DNA of 64,000 nt from an uncultured Chloroflexota bacterium (GTDB lineage: Bacteria > Chloroflexota > UBA11872 > VXNJ01). Shown here piece by piece: positions 19,830 to 30,486 of the stretch. The position numbers were made by a program, and so were the translations under genes. Position 1 is the stretch's first letter. Every line of letters begins with the position of its first letter. The notes under the pieces are model-generated. The model searched no databases. It was not told the DNA's origin and saw nothing but the letters and a program-made list of their open reading frames with translations. Where the stretch lies: the NCBI GenBank assembly GCA_913043205.1, contig CAJWLF010000002.1:45206-109205 (forward strand), read 5' to 3'.

Positions 19830-20134
19830 TGGCTGACTACTTGAATTCGTACTTGTTCATCGGGGCCATTTTGTTCACATTGGGGGCATTCGGTGTGCTT
19901 GTTCGGCGAAACATCATAGTGGTGTTACTTTCAGTAGAACTGATGCTCCAGGGAGTAAATCTATCTCTCGGAGCCTTTTCCACCTTCTACCACGATATGG
20001 GTGGATACATGCTTGTCTTGCTTTCACTTGCAATTGCTGCTGCAGAAGCCGTTGTCGGACTAGCTATTCTTGTAGCACTTAGCCGGCATGTGGATGAATT
20101 TTATGTAGATCGTCTGAAGAGCCTGCGATGGTAG
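19829..20134 (+). CDS. nuoK: NADH-quinone oxidoreductase subunit K
   Basis: GVLVRRNIIVVLLSVELMLQGVNLSLGAFS; AAAEAVVGLAILVAL. Confidence 0.95.
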   Translation: MADYLNSYLFIGAILFTLGAFGVLVRRNIIVVLLSVELMLQGVNLSLGAFSTFYHDMGGYMLVLLSLAIAAAEAVVGLAILVALSRHVDEFYVDRLKSLRW

Positions 20135-20168
20135 AACAACTTAGTGTCGCCCAGCTTGAGGTATCAAA

Positions 20169-22073
20169 ATGAGTGAAGCCCCATGGCTCATACCACTTAG
20201 CCCACTAATAGCCTTTGCAATAAACGGCTCTCTAGGGCCACGTTATTTAAAACGTGCTACAGGCATCGTAGGTTCGTTAGGGATATTAGCCTCTTTCCTT
20301 CTCACTATAGGGCTCTGGTTAGACTTGCCCAAAGAGGATTCCCAGCGGGAATACATCCTGTACAGGTGGCTGGAATCAGGCTCCCTAAGGATAGATATAG
20401 GATTCACCCTGGACGAATTAACCGTAGTTATGCTTTTGGTAGTAACTGGTGTCAGCTTCTTAATTCATGTGTACTCTAACGCCTACATGGACCACGACAA
20501 CTCATTCGCTCGTTTCTTTACATGGTTACCGCTATTTGTGTTCTCGATGATCATGTTGGTAATGGCCAACAACTTCTTGTCTCTTTTTGTGTTCTGGGAA
20601 ATGGTAGGCGTATGTTCCTACTTTTTAATTGGTTTTTGGCACAATAGGGACAGCGCGAATAACGCAGCCATGAAAGCCTTCATCACCAATAGAGTAGGTG
20701 ATTTTGGGTTTGCAGCAGGGATTTTTCTAATATTTTGGAATTTTGGCACTGTCAATTACAGTGAAGTCCATGGGGCAATAGGTACGATTACCAACGGTGC
20801 TGCAACAACCATCGCATTACTCTTATTCATTGGTGCCATGGGTAAGTCCGCCCAATTCCCTTTGCATATTTGGCTTCCTGACGCCATGGAAGGCCCAACT
20901 CCTGTTAGCGCTCTCATTCATGCAGCTACGATGGTGACGGCCGGAATTTTCATGGTAGGCAGAAACATACCTATATTTGAAGCAGGAGGTGTTTCCCTAA
21001 TCGTCATTGGAGGGATCGGGGCATTTACTGCTCTGTTTGCAGCGACGATAGCAGTAACACAGACCGATATTAAACGCGTCCTCGCATACTCTACCGTCAG
21101 CCAACTTGGATTGATGTTTCTAGCATTAGGATCGGGAGCCTACGTAGCTGCTCTTTTTCATCTAGCAACGCACGCTTTCTTCAAAGCGCTGCTCTTTCTG
21201 GGTTCTGGCAGTGTCATCCATTCGATGCAAAACGAACAGAATATGCATGAATATGGTGGTCTTAAATCAAAGCTTCCTTGGACTTATGCGACTTACGTCA
21301 TTGGTGGGCTAGCTCTGTCAGCCATCTTCCCTTTAGCTGGCTTCTGGAGCAAAGATGAAATTCTTGCGGGAGCATTCTTTAGAGGAGCTTCATCAAACGG
21401 TGATGTCTTATTCTTGCTTTTTTGGATAATGGGATTAACAGCATCTCTCCTTACAGCGTTCTATACCTTCCGAATGATCCATTTAACTTTCCACGGAATG
21501 CCAAGAAACAGGGCTTTGTATGACCATGCGCATGAGTCGCCATGGTTGATGATACTCCCTCTAGTTTTGCTAGCAGTGCTATCAATAGCAGCAGGCATAG
21601 GCCTAGGATTCCCTCCAGAACACGGCATAATTCATGACTACTTGCATCATGTTATTCATTCAAAGCATTTCGAACTTACAGGGGACTCTACAATCATCGT
21701 GTCTTTAGCAATAATATCTACTGCCATAGCATTGATCGGTGTGATGGCTGCCTCTTCCATATATCAAAGAGGTCGACCTAGACCAGAAGCCATGGGCAAG
21801 CTATTTCCGGCCCTATATACACTCAGTTACAAAAAGTACTATGTAGATGAATTAGTAGAAATACTTGTCATTAAGAGTAGCAAAGCAGCCGGCTTCGTCC
21901 TGTGGGCTATAGATGCCAAACTTGTAGATGGAATGGTAAATCTCTTGGGCTGGCTAATTAAAGCCTTCAGTTCCATCGGCCGACGCGTACAAACAGGGCA
22001 AGTACAAAATTATGTACTTATTATGGCTACCGGATTAGTTGTATCCCTTGGCATTATCATGGTTATGCAATGA
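20169..22073 (+). CDS. nuoL: NADH-quinone oxidoreductase subunit L
   Basis: MANNFLSLFVFWEMVGVCSYFLIGFW, QFPLHIWLPDAMEGPTPVSALIHAATMVTAGIFMVGR. Confidence 0.97.
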   Translation: MSEAPWLIPLSPLIAFAINGSLGPRYLKRATGIVGSLGILASFLLTIGLWLDLPKEDSQREYILYRWLESGSLRIDIGFTLDELTVVMLLVVTGVSFLIHVYSNAYMDHDNSFARFFTWLPLFVFSMIMLVMANNFLSLFVFWEMVGVCSYFLIGFWHNRDSANNAAMKAFITNRVGDFGFAAGIFLIFWNFGTVNYSEVHGAIGTITNGAATTIALLLFIGAMGKSAQFPLHIWLPDAMEGPTPVSALIHAATMVTAGIFMVGRNIPIFEAGGVSLIVIGGIGAFTALFAATIAVTQTDIKRVLAYSTVSQLGLMFLALGSGAYVAALFHLATHAFFKALLFLGSGSVIHSMQNEQNMHEYGGLKSKLPWTYATYVIGGLALSAIFPLAGFWSKDEILAGAFFRGASSNGDVLFLLFWIMGLTASLLTAFYTFRMIHLTFHGMPRNRALYDHAHESPWLMILPLVLLAVLSIAAGIGLGFPPEHGIIHDYLHHVIHSKHFELTGDSTIIVSLAIISTAIALIGVMAASSIYQRGRPRPEAMGKLFPALYTLSYKKYYVDELVEILVIKSSKAAGFVLWAIDAKLVDGMVNLLGWLIKAFSSIGRRVQTGQVQNYVLIMATGLVVSLGIIMVMQ

Positions 22074-22103
22074 TGATAATCATTCTCCAAAGGATATTAA
22101 AAA

Positions 22104-23567
22104 TTGGCTCCTGACCCGCAAGCACCATTACTATCCATAGCACTTTGGGCGCCGATAGTTGGGGCAATCTTGACTTTACTTAGTAAAGGACGCAATTCCT
22201 CTAGCGGTATCGCATTTTTTTCTTCCCTCATCACACTCGGTGCAACACTTGCGATAGTCTTCCAGTTTGACCCTGGTTATGCTGGGTACCAAATGCTGGA
22301 ATCAATAGATTGGATACCAGCTCTGGGAATCAAATACCAGCTCGGCGTCGATGGAATCAGCATATTGATGATCCTTTTGACGGCCATCATAACCCCAATC
22401 GTTATAGGGACCTCTTGGTTGAGTATTTCTAAGCAGACACGAGAATTTATGGCTGCAGTCCTAGTACTGACTACCGGGATGTATGGGGTTTTCATCGCGC
22501 TCGACCTGATCTTGTTTTACGTATTTTGGGAATTGGTGCTTATACCCATGTACCTAATTATCGGAATTTGGGGAGGACCAAACAAGATTTATGCCACGGT
22601 GAAGTTCTTCTTGTTTACATTTGTCGGCAGTGTTCTAATGCTGGTTGCAATAATAGCTATCGCGCTTGAAACAAACACTTTTGATGTTGTCAAACTGCCC
22701 GATCATATTATCAATACAGAATTGCAATCCCTCATTTTCCTAGCATTTTTCCTGGCCTTTGCCATCAAAGTACCTATGTTCCCATTTCACACATGGTTGC
22801 CAGACGCCCACGTCGAAGCCCCCACGGGAGGTAGTGTCATCTTGGCAGGAGTACTCCTAAAAATGGGAGGATACGGATTTTTGAGGTATGTTCTGCCCCT
22901 AACACCGGATGCTGTAGATGATTGGCGCATGGTCATAGTGATTCTTTCCGTGACAGCTATCATTTATGGGGCTCTGATAGCAATGATGCAACGAGATGTT
23001 AAAAAGCTGATCGCTTATTCAAGTGTGAGCCACATGGGATTTGTCACTTTAGGAATCTTTACTCAAGAACAAATAGGTATAGACGGGGCTATAGTTCAAA
23101 TGTTCAGCCACGGACTAATCACCGGGGCGCTCTTCCTTTGTGTAGGAATACTGTATGACCGCACACACACCCGTATGTTTGCAGACTTGGGGGGATTTGC
23201 TACACGAATTCCGGTCTACGCAGTATTTTTCGGGTTTTTTACACTCGGTTCTCTAGGATTGCCTATGATGAGCGGTTTTGTCGGTGAATTTATGGTTCTA
23301 TTAGCTGCTTTCGGTTGGTCCTATTTAGCAGGCTTAATTGCATTACTTGGAGTAATTCTAGCGGCGGCTTACATGCTATGGATGTATAAACGAGTAATGC
23401 TTGGTAATATTGGAAACGTGTCCTTCGAACAAGTTGGCGACATGAATCGTGTCGAAGTGATGGCATTAATCCCATTAGCTTTCTTGGTTGTATGGATGGG
23501 CGTATCTCCCGACACTTTTGTGCATCTCATACAAACAAGTACCAGCCTAATAGCTGGATATAAATAG
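22104..23567 (+). CDS. nuoM: NADH-quinone oxidoreductase subunit M
   Basis: LILFYVFWELVLIPMYLIIGIWGG, KVPMFPFHTWLPDAHVEAPTGGSVILAGVLLKMGGYG; TTG start. Confidence 0.97.
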   Translation: MAPDPQAPLLSIALWAPIVGAILTLLSKGRNSSSGIAFFSSLITLGATLAIVFQFDPGYAGYQMLESIDWIPALGIKYQLGVDGISILMILLTAIITPIVIGTSWLSISKQTREFMAAVLVLTTGMYGVFIALDLILFYVFWELVLIPMYLIIGIWGGPNKIYATVKFFLFTFVGSVLMLVAIIAIALETNTFDVVKLPDHIINTELQSLIFLAFFLAFAIKVPMFPFHTWLPDAHVEAPTGGSVILAGVLLKMGGYGFLRYVLPLTPDAVDDWRMVIVILSVTAIIYGALIAMMQRDVKKLIAYSSVSHMGFVTLGIFTQEQIGIDGAIVQMFSHGLITGALFLCVGILYDRTHTRMFADLGGFATRIPVYAVFFGFFTLGSLGLPMMSGFVGEFMVLLAAFGWSYLAGLIALLGVILAAAYMLWMYKRVMLGNIGNVSFEQVGDMNRVEVMALIPLAFLVVWMGVSPDTFVHLIQTSTSLIAGYK

Positions 23568-23587
23568 GCAGCACTGGAGCATATTAA

Positions 23588-25063
23588 ATGCCATTCCCTA
23601 TGAACGACCTAATACTCTTACTTCCAGAGATCATAGTGGCCAGCATTGCTTCAATAATCCCAGTGATTTGGGCGTTTAGCTCTCGGGACAATCGATGGCT
23701 AATATTGCTAATTGCACTTGCCGGAAACATAACAGCTGCTGCCATCGCACTATCGTCGATAGGGATAGAATCCACTGAAATTATGGGCGGTCAGTTTACC
23801 GTAGATAGATTCACCACATATCTTCGGCTAGCAATATTGTTCGTAGCCTCGGCTAGCCTTATCATGATGGTAGACCAGTTCGAAAAAGTTCCTTTTGGTG
23901 CTATGGCTAGCATTCTAATGTTTTCAACAAGTGGGATGTTATTGCTGGTTGGAGCCACAGACTTGATTCTTGTATTCGTGGCAATCGAGTTAATGTCCAT
24001 ACCAATCTATGCATTGACGGGCATGACGAGATATAGAGCTGGATCAGTGGAAGCAGCGATCAAGTATTTCACAATGGGAGCTTTCGGTACTGCAATTCTT
24101 GCCTACGGAATTGCATGGACTTATGGAGTTACTGGATCGACTTCGCTAAAGAACATTTCTACCGTAATAGCCCAGTCAGAAATGAATTCAGCATTTTTGT
24201 TTGCAATGGGGCTCCTATTGGCCGGTATAGCTTTTAAGATCGCAATCGTTCCTTTTCATGCGTGGACCCCCGACGCTTATGATGGTGCTCCAACTCCAGT
24301 GACGGCATTTATGTCAGTTGCGCCAAAAATCGCAGCGTTTGCTATCCTCATCAGACTGATCGGTGTAGCTTATAGCCCCTTAACTGACACTGTACAAGTT
24401 TTGTTGGTGACACTCGCTACCATAACGATGATTGTAGGAAACCTACTCGCTGTGTCACAACAAAACGTAAAGCGATTACTAGCCTATTCTAGTATTGCTC
24501 ACAGCGGATATATGCTAGCTGGTATCTCAGCCACTACACTTGTAGCCGGCAACATGGTGTACATCGGATTTCATACACTGCTGTACTATGCAGTCGCCTA
24601 TGCCTTAATGAACCTGGGAGCATTCGGCATAATATTCTGGGTGGAGCAGAACAAAAACACGGTTGACCTAAACGGATTCAAAGGCTTAGCCCGCTCAGCT
24701 CCAGTGTCTGCATTGGTAATGACGCTAGTACTGATTTCTTTGACAGGAATACCTCCGACTGCCGGATTTTTCGGTAAGTTGTTTATCATTCAGACATTAG
24801 TTAGTAGTCAACTAGGTTGGCTAGCCATAATCCTTGTACTAATGTCCGTCGTATCCGCCTATTATTATTTGCGAATCGTTGTAAACATGTTCATGCATGA
24901 GCCAGATAATGTTGCTACAGAGGCCAAAAGTGGTACAGCTTCTATGCCTGACTCAATCGGATTTGTAGTACTGGTATCTGGAATAGGCACCTTAGCCTTA
25001 GGTATTTTTGCTAATTGGTTATATCAGTTTGCAGTTGATAGTATCGCGCTAGCGGCACTGTAG
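23588..25063 (+). CDS. nuoN: NADH-quinone oxidoreductase subunit N
   Basis: VPFHAWTPDAYDGAPTPVTAFMSVAPKIAAFA, KRLLAYSSIAHSGYMLAG. Confidence 0.96.
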   Translation: MPFPMNDLILLLPEIIVASIASIIPVIWAFSSRDNRWLILLIALAGNITAAAIALSSIGIESTEIMGGQFTVDRFTTYLRLAILFVASASLIMMVDQFEKVPFGAMASILMFSTSGMLLLVGATDLILVFVAIELMSIPIYALTGMTRYRAGSVEAAIKYFTMGAFGTAILAYGIAWTYGVTGSTSLKNISTVIAQSEMNSAFLFAMGLLLAGIAFKIAIVPFHAWTPDAYDGAPTPVTAFMSVAPKIAAFAILIRLIGVAYSPLTDTVQVLLVTLATITMIVGNLLAVSQQNVKRLLAYSSIAHSGYMLAGISATTLVAGNMVYIGFHTLLYYAVAYALMNLGAFGIIFWVEQNKNTVDLNGFKGLARSAPVSALVMTLVLISLTGIPPTAGFFGKLFIIQTLVSSQLGWLAIILVLMSVVSAYYYLRIVVNMFMHEPDNVATEAKSGTASMPDSIGFVVLVSGIGTLALGIFANWLYQFAVDSIALAAL

Positions 25064-25164
25064 TGGAAAAATAACCCTGCTAAACAGCATTAGCCATCTA
25101 GCAGAACACATCATAAAGTAGGGCCCTAGATCCATGCCAATACCACCATCAGGTAGATCCTGAA

Positions 25165-26088
25165 ATGAAATATCAAACCGTCCCGGGCGTTCCAAAACCC
25201 GTTTCAAAATTCACATTGGGATCAATGATTTTTCCTCACTTATCACAATTACAAGTTGATTCAATTTTAGATTCATGGATTGCTGGTGGGGGCAATATGA
25301 TAGACACGGCGCGTATCTATGGTTCTGGTCGCTCAGAAGAGCTTTTAGGAAATTGGCTTTCTAAAAACAACAACCGTCAAAAGATAATGCTTTTAACTAA
25401 AGGATGTCATCATGACAATTCCGGTCCGCGAGTTACCCATCAAGATCTCAAGTTAGACTTAGAACAAAGCCTTGAGTCACTACAGACAGACCACATAGAA
25501 CTCTATTTGCTGCATAGAGACGACCCCAACGTACCAGTCACAGAAATTGTAGATTGGTTGGATGAACACAGAAAAGAAGGGTTGATTGGTGCATTTGGAG
25601 GATCCAATTGGTCAGTTCATAGAGCTCAAGAGGCCTATGACTATTCTGCCCGTTCTGGAGCAGGAATATTTGCCGCAACAAGCAATTATTTTGGACTGGC
25701 AACTACAAACGAAGAGATGTGGCCGGGCGTAGAACTAATTGATAAAGACGATAAGGAATGGTACTCAAAAACTGGGACTGTAAATTTTGCTTGGTCGTCT
25801 TTAGGTAGAGGCTATTTTGCCGGCAAAGGTGAAGGGGAAAACGCGGACGAGGATGTTGCACGCGTATATGTCAACAAAGAAAACTACAATCGACGGTCTA
25901 GAGCCATTGAATTAGGTAAACAAAAGGGGCTTACATCTGTGCAAATTGCCGGAGCGTATGCCATATGTCAGCCTTTCGCTTCCATCGCACTTGTCGGATG
26001 TGCTAGCGCAGATGAGGTGCAAGATACTTTACAAGTAGCAGACATATCCCTGACTCCAGAAGAGGTGTCTTTCTTGGAAACAGGCTAA
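25165..26088 (+). CDS. Aldo/keto reductase family protein
   Basis: GGGNMIDTARIYGSGRSEELLGNWL, LESLQTDHIELYLLHRDDP, IALVGCASADEVQDTL. Confidence 0.92.
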   Translation: MKYQTVPGVPKPVSKFTLGSMIFPHLSQLQVDSILDSWIAGGGNMIDTARIYGSGRSEELLGNWLSKNNNRQKIMLLTKGCHHDNSGPRVTHQDLKLDLEQSLESLQTDHIELYLLHRDDPNVPVTEIVDWLDEHRKEGLIGAFGGSNWSVHRAQEAYDYSARSGAGIFAATSNYFGLATTNEEMWPGVELIDKDDKEWYSKTGTVNFAWSSLGRGYFAGKGEGENADEDVARVYVNKENYNRRSRAIELGKQKGLTSVQIAGAYAICQPFASIALVGCASADEVQDTLQVADISLTPEEVSFLETG

Positions 26089-26570
26089 ATATCAATAGCC
26101 GCATAGTCGCCATCGAAATACACCAGTGGCTTGTCTTTTGACTGGATATGTGCCGCTACGACAGATCCAATAAACAACGTATGATCGCCAACGTCAACTT
26201 CGTCCACAATACGAGATTCGATGTGACCGATACATCCTTGGATCAATGGGCATCCAGTGACACCAGAAATATATTCGGTCTCAAAAAAACAGTGGAATTT
26301 ATCGTCTTTAGGGTCAGCAAAACGACTGGATATATCTCTTTGTTTTTCAGACAGGAGATTGACCGAATAAACGCCAGATTCCTGTATCAGAGGATAACAA
26401 TGCGAAGATTTTGATATCGATACTAATACTCGCAAGGGATCCAATGATAGCGACACAAAGGAATTGACCGTGAGTCCACGACGTACGCCATTATTGATCG
26501 TAGCTACTATCGTAACCCCCGTAGGAAACACCCGCATAACTGCTCGTAGATCATCGGCCGACACGTTCAT
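26085..26570 (-). CDS. Flavin reductase-like FMN-binding protein
   Basis: RVFPTGVTIVATINNGVRRGLTVNSFVSLSLDPLRVLVSISKSSHCYPLI...FIGSVVAA. Confidence 0.92.
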   Translation of the reverse strand: MNVSADDLRAVMRVFPTGVTIVATINNGVRRGLTVNSFVSLSLDPLRVLVSISKSSHCYPLIQESGVYSVNLLSEKQRDISSRFADPKDDKFHCFFETEYISGVTGCPLIQGCIGHIESRIVDEVDVGDHTLFIGSVVAAHIQSKDKPLVYFDGDYAAIDI

Positions 26571-26596
26571 CTAAATATTGAAACCTGACTCAAGCA

Positions 26597-27511
26597 TTAC
26601 GCTGACATGCCGAACATTTCCTTTATCCAACGAACTTTCTGAACCGTGTGAAGATAAGCCGTACCAGCTTCATGCGCTGCATTTTCATACTGGCGAATAT
26701 CTAAGGAACCCGAAATCTTATCCGCCATAGACAATATAGGCGGGGTTGGACATATGTCGTCCTTCATTCCGACTGCCATTAACACTGGACACTGGATATC
26801 TTTCGCGAAATTATCGACATCAAAATATCTTAGCGTTTCCCATATCGCTTGTTCTCTTTCAGGATATTTACGGATGAAGTCCGGTATCTCGTTATAGGGA
26901 TAAGAGGAGGAAAGACGAACCGACTCTTGTATATTCGTCAAGAATGGTACATCAGCTGCTGCCCCTAGAATGCGACCTGACATCAATGCTGACGTTACCA
27001 ATGTAAGAGCACCACCCTGACTACTACCTGAAACCACTATTTTGCCTGTATCGACTTCTTCCCGCTCTAGTAGAAACTTAACACCGTTTACAGCGTCACA
27101 AAATGCGCCCCTGTAAATATAGCTTTCTCGATCCCATACGTTGTAACACAAATATCCAGGAAAACCAGGGGTTATGGAATCCCCGAAAGAATGCCCTCTA
27201 ATTGACAACCATAAGCATGCTATCCCTTGCTCTGCCCATGTGCGAACCCCCATGTTTGGATGATTACTATACGCAGGCAATAGCATCAAGGCAGGGAAAA
27301 CCCCGGTTTCCCGAGGCACGGCATACCAGCCTCCAACTATAATTCGTCCAAGGCTGTTCAAAGCAACCTTATAGACCACCGCTTCGTCATTACTTCTTAA
27401 TGGATCTTCGATTAGAGATGCGTCGAGACCAAAACGACTGCTTTCATCAATCGTCCTATTCCAAAACTCCGCAAAATCATGAGGTCGTTCCGAAGAATTA
27501 TCTGGATCCAT
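26597..27511 (-). CDS. Acetylxylan esterase/cephalosporin-C deacetylase-like alpha/beta hydrolase
   Basis: FAEFWNRTIDES, VSGSSQGGALTLVTSAL nucleophile elbow, GMKDDICPTPPILS, HEAG. Confidence 0.85.
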   Translation of the reverse strand: MDPDNSSERPHDFAEFWNRTIDESSRFGLDASLIEDPLRSNDEAVVYKVALNSLGRIIVGGWYAVPRETGVFPALMLLPAYSNHPNMGVRTWAEQGIACLWLSIRGHSFGDSITPGFPGYLCYNVWDRESYIYRGAFCDAVNGVKFLLEREEVDTGKIVVSGSSQGGALTLVTSALMSGRILGAAADVPFLTNIQESVRLSSSYPYNEIPDFIRKYPEREQAIWETLRYFDVDNFAKDIQCPVLMAVGMKDDICPTPPILSMADKISGSLDIRQYENAAHEAGTAYLHTVQKVRWIKEMFGMSA

Positions 27512-27533
27512 TTCAGTGGTCTACTTCACTCAT

Positions 27534-27773
27534 TCAAGAGCCAGAATTGCTTTCTATGTAATTTACGGCATCTCCAACACTTGCAATGTTTTGAGCATCC
27601 TCATCAGGAATCGAAATGTCATAGTGCTCTTCCAATTCCATTATGAGCTCAACCAAATCAAGAGAGTCAGCGTTGAGATCATCCTCAAATCGCGTCTCCA
27701 TCGTAATTTCTGACTTATCTACTCCTTTAAGAGTCTTCGAGATAACTTCTATGACATCTTCCAAAACAGCCAA
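27534..27773 (-). CDS. acpP: Acyl carrier protein
   Basis: [42 protein letters not shown] with DSL phosphopantetheine site. Confidence 0.97.
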   Translation of the reverse strand: MAVLEDVIEVISKTLKGVDKSEITMETRFEDDLNADSLDLVELIMELEEHYDISIPDEDAQNIASVGDAVNYIESNSGS

Positions 27774-27869
27774 AATGAATCTCCTTATTCCAAATCGCCA
27801 AATGGCAAATACTTGGCTTGGTTACCAATATTACGTTCAATCCTCATAATCAGGAAACAAGTGTATTCC

Positions 27870-28553
27870 TCATCGTTGGTGATACTCTTTACGATTTCCT
27901 ACAATAGCCCAAGCTGAAGGGGCCACAGTTGAGGCTAACACTACCTTAAAAAGATCGCCTGGTATAAATGGCTTCAACCCGGCCTCAACAGCTTTGGTAA
28001 TTACGTCAGTCCCGAGCAAAGCCAAATTGCCATCACTTAAAACCACACTTACAAACTCCAGTACGTCCCCAGAAATCTCCACTCCAGCTGCAGGCAAAGC
28101 CATGGCCAGAGCTAGCCAAGGAACCCCAAACACATATATGCAAACATTACCAATTAGCATCGCCCCTATGGACAAAATATAACTTTTGTACCATCCACGC
28201 TCAGACAAAAACCCAGTTACAAAAGCTGCAGGAACAAAACCGATCAAATAACCGTAAGTAAATATTCCTCCAGAACCGGCAAAAACAGGAAGACCGACCA
28301 TTCCTTCCCCTAAATAAACAATGATGGCAAGCGCACCTCGACGACTTCCCAAAATTGAACCAGTAAGCAGAACAGCCAATGTTTGGCCCGTTATAGGAAC
28401 CGGTGTAAACCATAGCGGAATACTTATCTTTGCACTGGCAGCAATAAAACCAGTAAATGCAATGATCAGCAAAGCATCTCTGACAAGCCCTTCTTTGGGA
28501 ATCACATGATCTGCAATCACCGTATGACGTTGTCGTATTTGTTGTGCGTGCAC
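27870..28553 (-). CDS. bioY: Biotin transporter BioY
   Basis: FTPVPITGQTLAVLLTGSILGSRRGALAIIVYLGEGMVGLPVFAGS...GGIFTYGYLIGFVPAAFVTG. Confidence 0.93.
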   Translation of the reverse strand: MHAQQIRQRHTVIADHVIPKEGLVRDALLIIAFTGFIAASAKISIPLWFTPVPITGQTLAVLLTGSILGSRRGALAIIVYLGEGMVGLPVFAGSGGIFTYGYLIGFVPAAFVTGFLSERGWYKSYILSIGAMLIGNVCIYVFGVPWLALAMALPAAGVEISGDVLEFVSVVLSDGNLALLGTDVITKAVEAGLKPFIPGDLFKVVLASTVAPSAWAIVGNRKEYHQR

Positions 28554-28581
28554 TTATCTAACTCCAATAATCCTGCTTAGT

Positions 28582-29031
28582 TTATCGTCCATTATGTTGC
28601 TCATTACCGTGTGGTCGCAACTTCAATATGGACATTCCAGCTCTAACATCGGTCGAATCTTCCACAAGAATCTCTTGGATTACTCCACCTTTATCAGAAA
28701 CGACCTCATTAAATATCTTCATTGCTTCAACTAGTCCTATTACTTGCCCTACAGTGATCTCATCTCCAACATCAACAAACGGGGGATCTCCAGGGGTTGA
28801 GGATCGGTAGAATACTCCGGTGATAGGGGATTCAACCTCTATCGTCCCTTTTGCCAAATCGGGACTGATCTTTACTGTATTAACACCTGATCCTTCGTCC
28901 TTATTCTCCACACTAGAATCAAAACGATTGATCTTTATTTCCACCTCTTCGTGCTGAACCTCAACACCTACCACCGACGTACCCTTAATACGCAGTAGTA
29001 AATCCGTCAGCAAGTCTGATATTTCAGTCAA
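28582..29031 (-). CDS. accB: Acetyl-CoA carboxylase biotin carboxyl carrier protein
   Basis: ESPITGVFYRSSTPGDPPFVDVGDEITVGQVIGLVEAMKIFNEV. Confidence 0.95.
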   Translation of the reverse strand: MTEISDLLTDLLLRIKGTSVVGVEVQHEEVEIKINRFDSSVENKDEGSGVNTVKISPDLAKGTIEVESPITGVFYRSSTPGDPPFVDVGDEITVGQVIGLVEAMKIFNEVVSDKGGVIQEILVEDSTDVRAGMSILKLRPHGNEQHNGR

Positions 29032-30263
29032 TTTCTTGCAAAAATGAGAGCGGCATTTTGCCCGCCAAATCCGAAGCTATTGCTTAGAGCCACATTAACC
29101 TCAGTAGATCGAGCTTCATTGGGAACCACATCTAGATCACAAGCCGGGTCAGGATTCTCATAGTTAATGGTAGGTGGTATAGCTCCTTTGCACAAAGTGA
29201 GAATTGAAACAATAGCCTCTACCGCCCCTGCTGCCCCGATCAAATGGCCCATCACTGATTTTGTTGCGCTCACAGGCATATTATCAGTATGTTGTCCGAA
29301 CACCGCTCTAATAGCAGCCGCCTCAGCCGCATCCCCTACTGGTGTGGATGTAGCATGAGCATTTAGATAATCAATATCGCTGGGATCAATTTTTGCACTA
29401 TCTATCGCACGTGACATCGCTAGAGCAGCACCGGCTCCATCATCAGGCGGTTGAGTCATATGAAAGGCATCGGAGCTGGCCCCATAACCAACCAAAACTG
29501 CATGGATTTCTGCTCCTCGTGCCTTTGCATGTTCCATATCTTCCAAAACCAATATACCCGCGCCTTCAGCAGAAACAAACCCATCACGATCGGCATCGAA
29601 AGGCCTAGACGCTTGCTGTGGCTTATCATTGAATTGCGTGCTCATCGCACGACCTTGTGTGAAACCGGCTAACGCTATTGGGGTGATAGCAGCCTCAGAA
29701 CCACCAGCAAGCATCACACTAGCGTCCCCTCGATTGATGACAGCGGCCGCCTCTCCAATAGAATGAGCTCCCGAAGCACACGCCGACACATGGGCCATAC
29801 TAGGACCGGTCAGACCCAAGTCGATCGCTACTTGCCCTGCAGACATATTGGGAATCATCATGGGTATGAGAAACGGAGAGACCCTTTTGTTTCCTTTTTC
29901 TTCCAAAACCTTTGTTTGTTCAGACAGAGTAGTTAGCCCGCCAATGCCACTCCCTATGTAAACCCCAGTATTTGCTGTAACGGAATCCCCAGCATTCAAA
30001 CCTGAATGACTGAAGGCTTGACGGGCTGCATACATAGCAAATTGCACGAACCGATCGAGTCTTCTAGTGGCCCGTTCCCCAAAAATTTCGTCCGCATCAA
30101 AATTGTTGATCTGAGCGGCTAACTGGCAGGGAAATTCACTGGGATCGAAATGGTCAATCCGGTCTACGCCACTATTGCCCTCAATTAGATTAGCCCACAT
30201 TACATCAGGGGTCAGCCCGACAGGACTGGCTACCCCAACTCCGGTTATTGCTATAGGGTTCAA
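29028..30263 (-). CDS. fabF: Beta-ketoacyl-ACP synthase II
   Basis: ITGVGVASPVG, HVSACASGAHSIGEA active site, HATSTPVGDAAE, KSVMGHLIGAAGAVE, SFGFGGQN. Confidence 0.96.
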   Translation of the reverse strand: MNPIAITGVGVASPVGLTPDVMWANLIEGNSGVDRIDHFDPSEFPCQLAAQINNFDADEIFGERATRRLDRFVQFAMYAARQAFSHSGLNAGDSVTANTGVYIGSGIGGLTTLSEQTKVLEEKGNKRVSPFLIPMMIPNMSAGQVAIDLGLTGPSMAHVSACASGAHSIGEAAAVINRGDASVMLAGGSEAAITPIALAGFTQGRAMSTQFNDKPQQASRPFDADRDGFVSAEGAGILVLEDMEHAKARGAEIHAVLVGYGASSDAFHMTQPPDDGAGAALAMSRAIDSAKIDPSDIDYLNAHATSTPVGDAAEAAAIRAVFGQHTDNMPVSATKSVMGHLIGAAGAVEAIVSILTLCKGAIPPTINYENPDPACDLDVVPNEARSTEVNVALSNSFGFGGQNAALIFARN

Positions 30264-30486
30264 TTAAATAAGACCACCTAGATTTACGAATTAGACATAC
30301 CACATCCAGCAGGAAACCAATTGGGTTCCCTTTGGATTTGTTCAACATGCAGATTATAACAACGGTTAGTACATGCGTAAGCTGATACTACCGTTTAATT
30401 AACAAGCGACATGTAAACTTAATAGAACGATACGGGATATCTTCGTTGTATATTAACTGCGAACCAAGGATTGAAGGGCAACACAG

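Noticed and set aside
25077-25104. CTGCTA...TAGCAG inverted repeat after nuoN
   Set aside because: 6-bp stem, 16-nt loop, no T-tract; not convincing as a terminator.
30340-30420. Possible regulator site (imperfect GGAAACC/GGGTTCC repeat nearby) between fabF and fabH
   Set aside because: No match to the FapR or FabR consensus that I can support; imperfect repeat.
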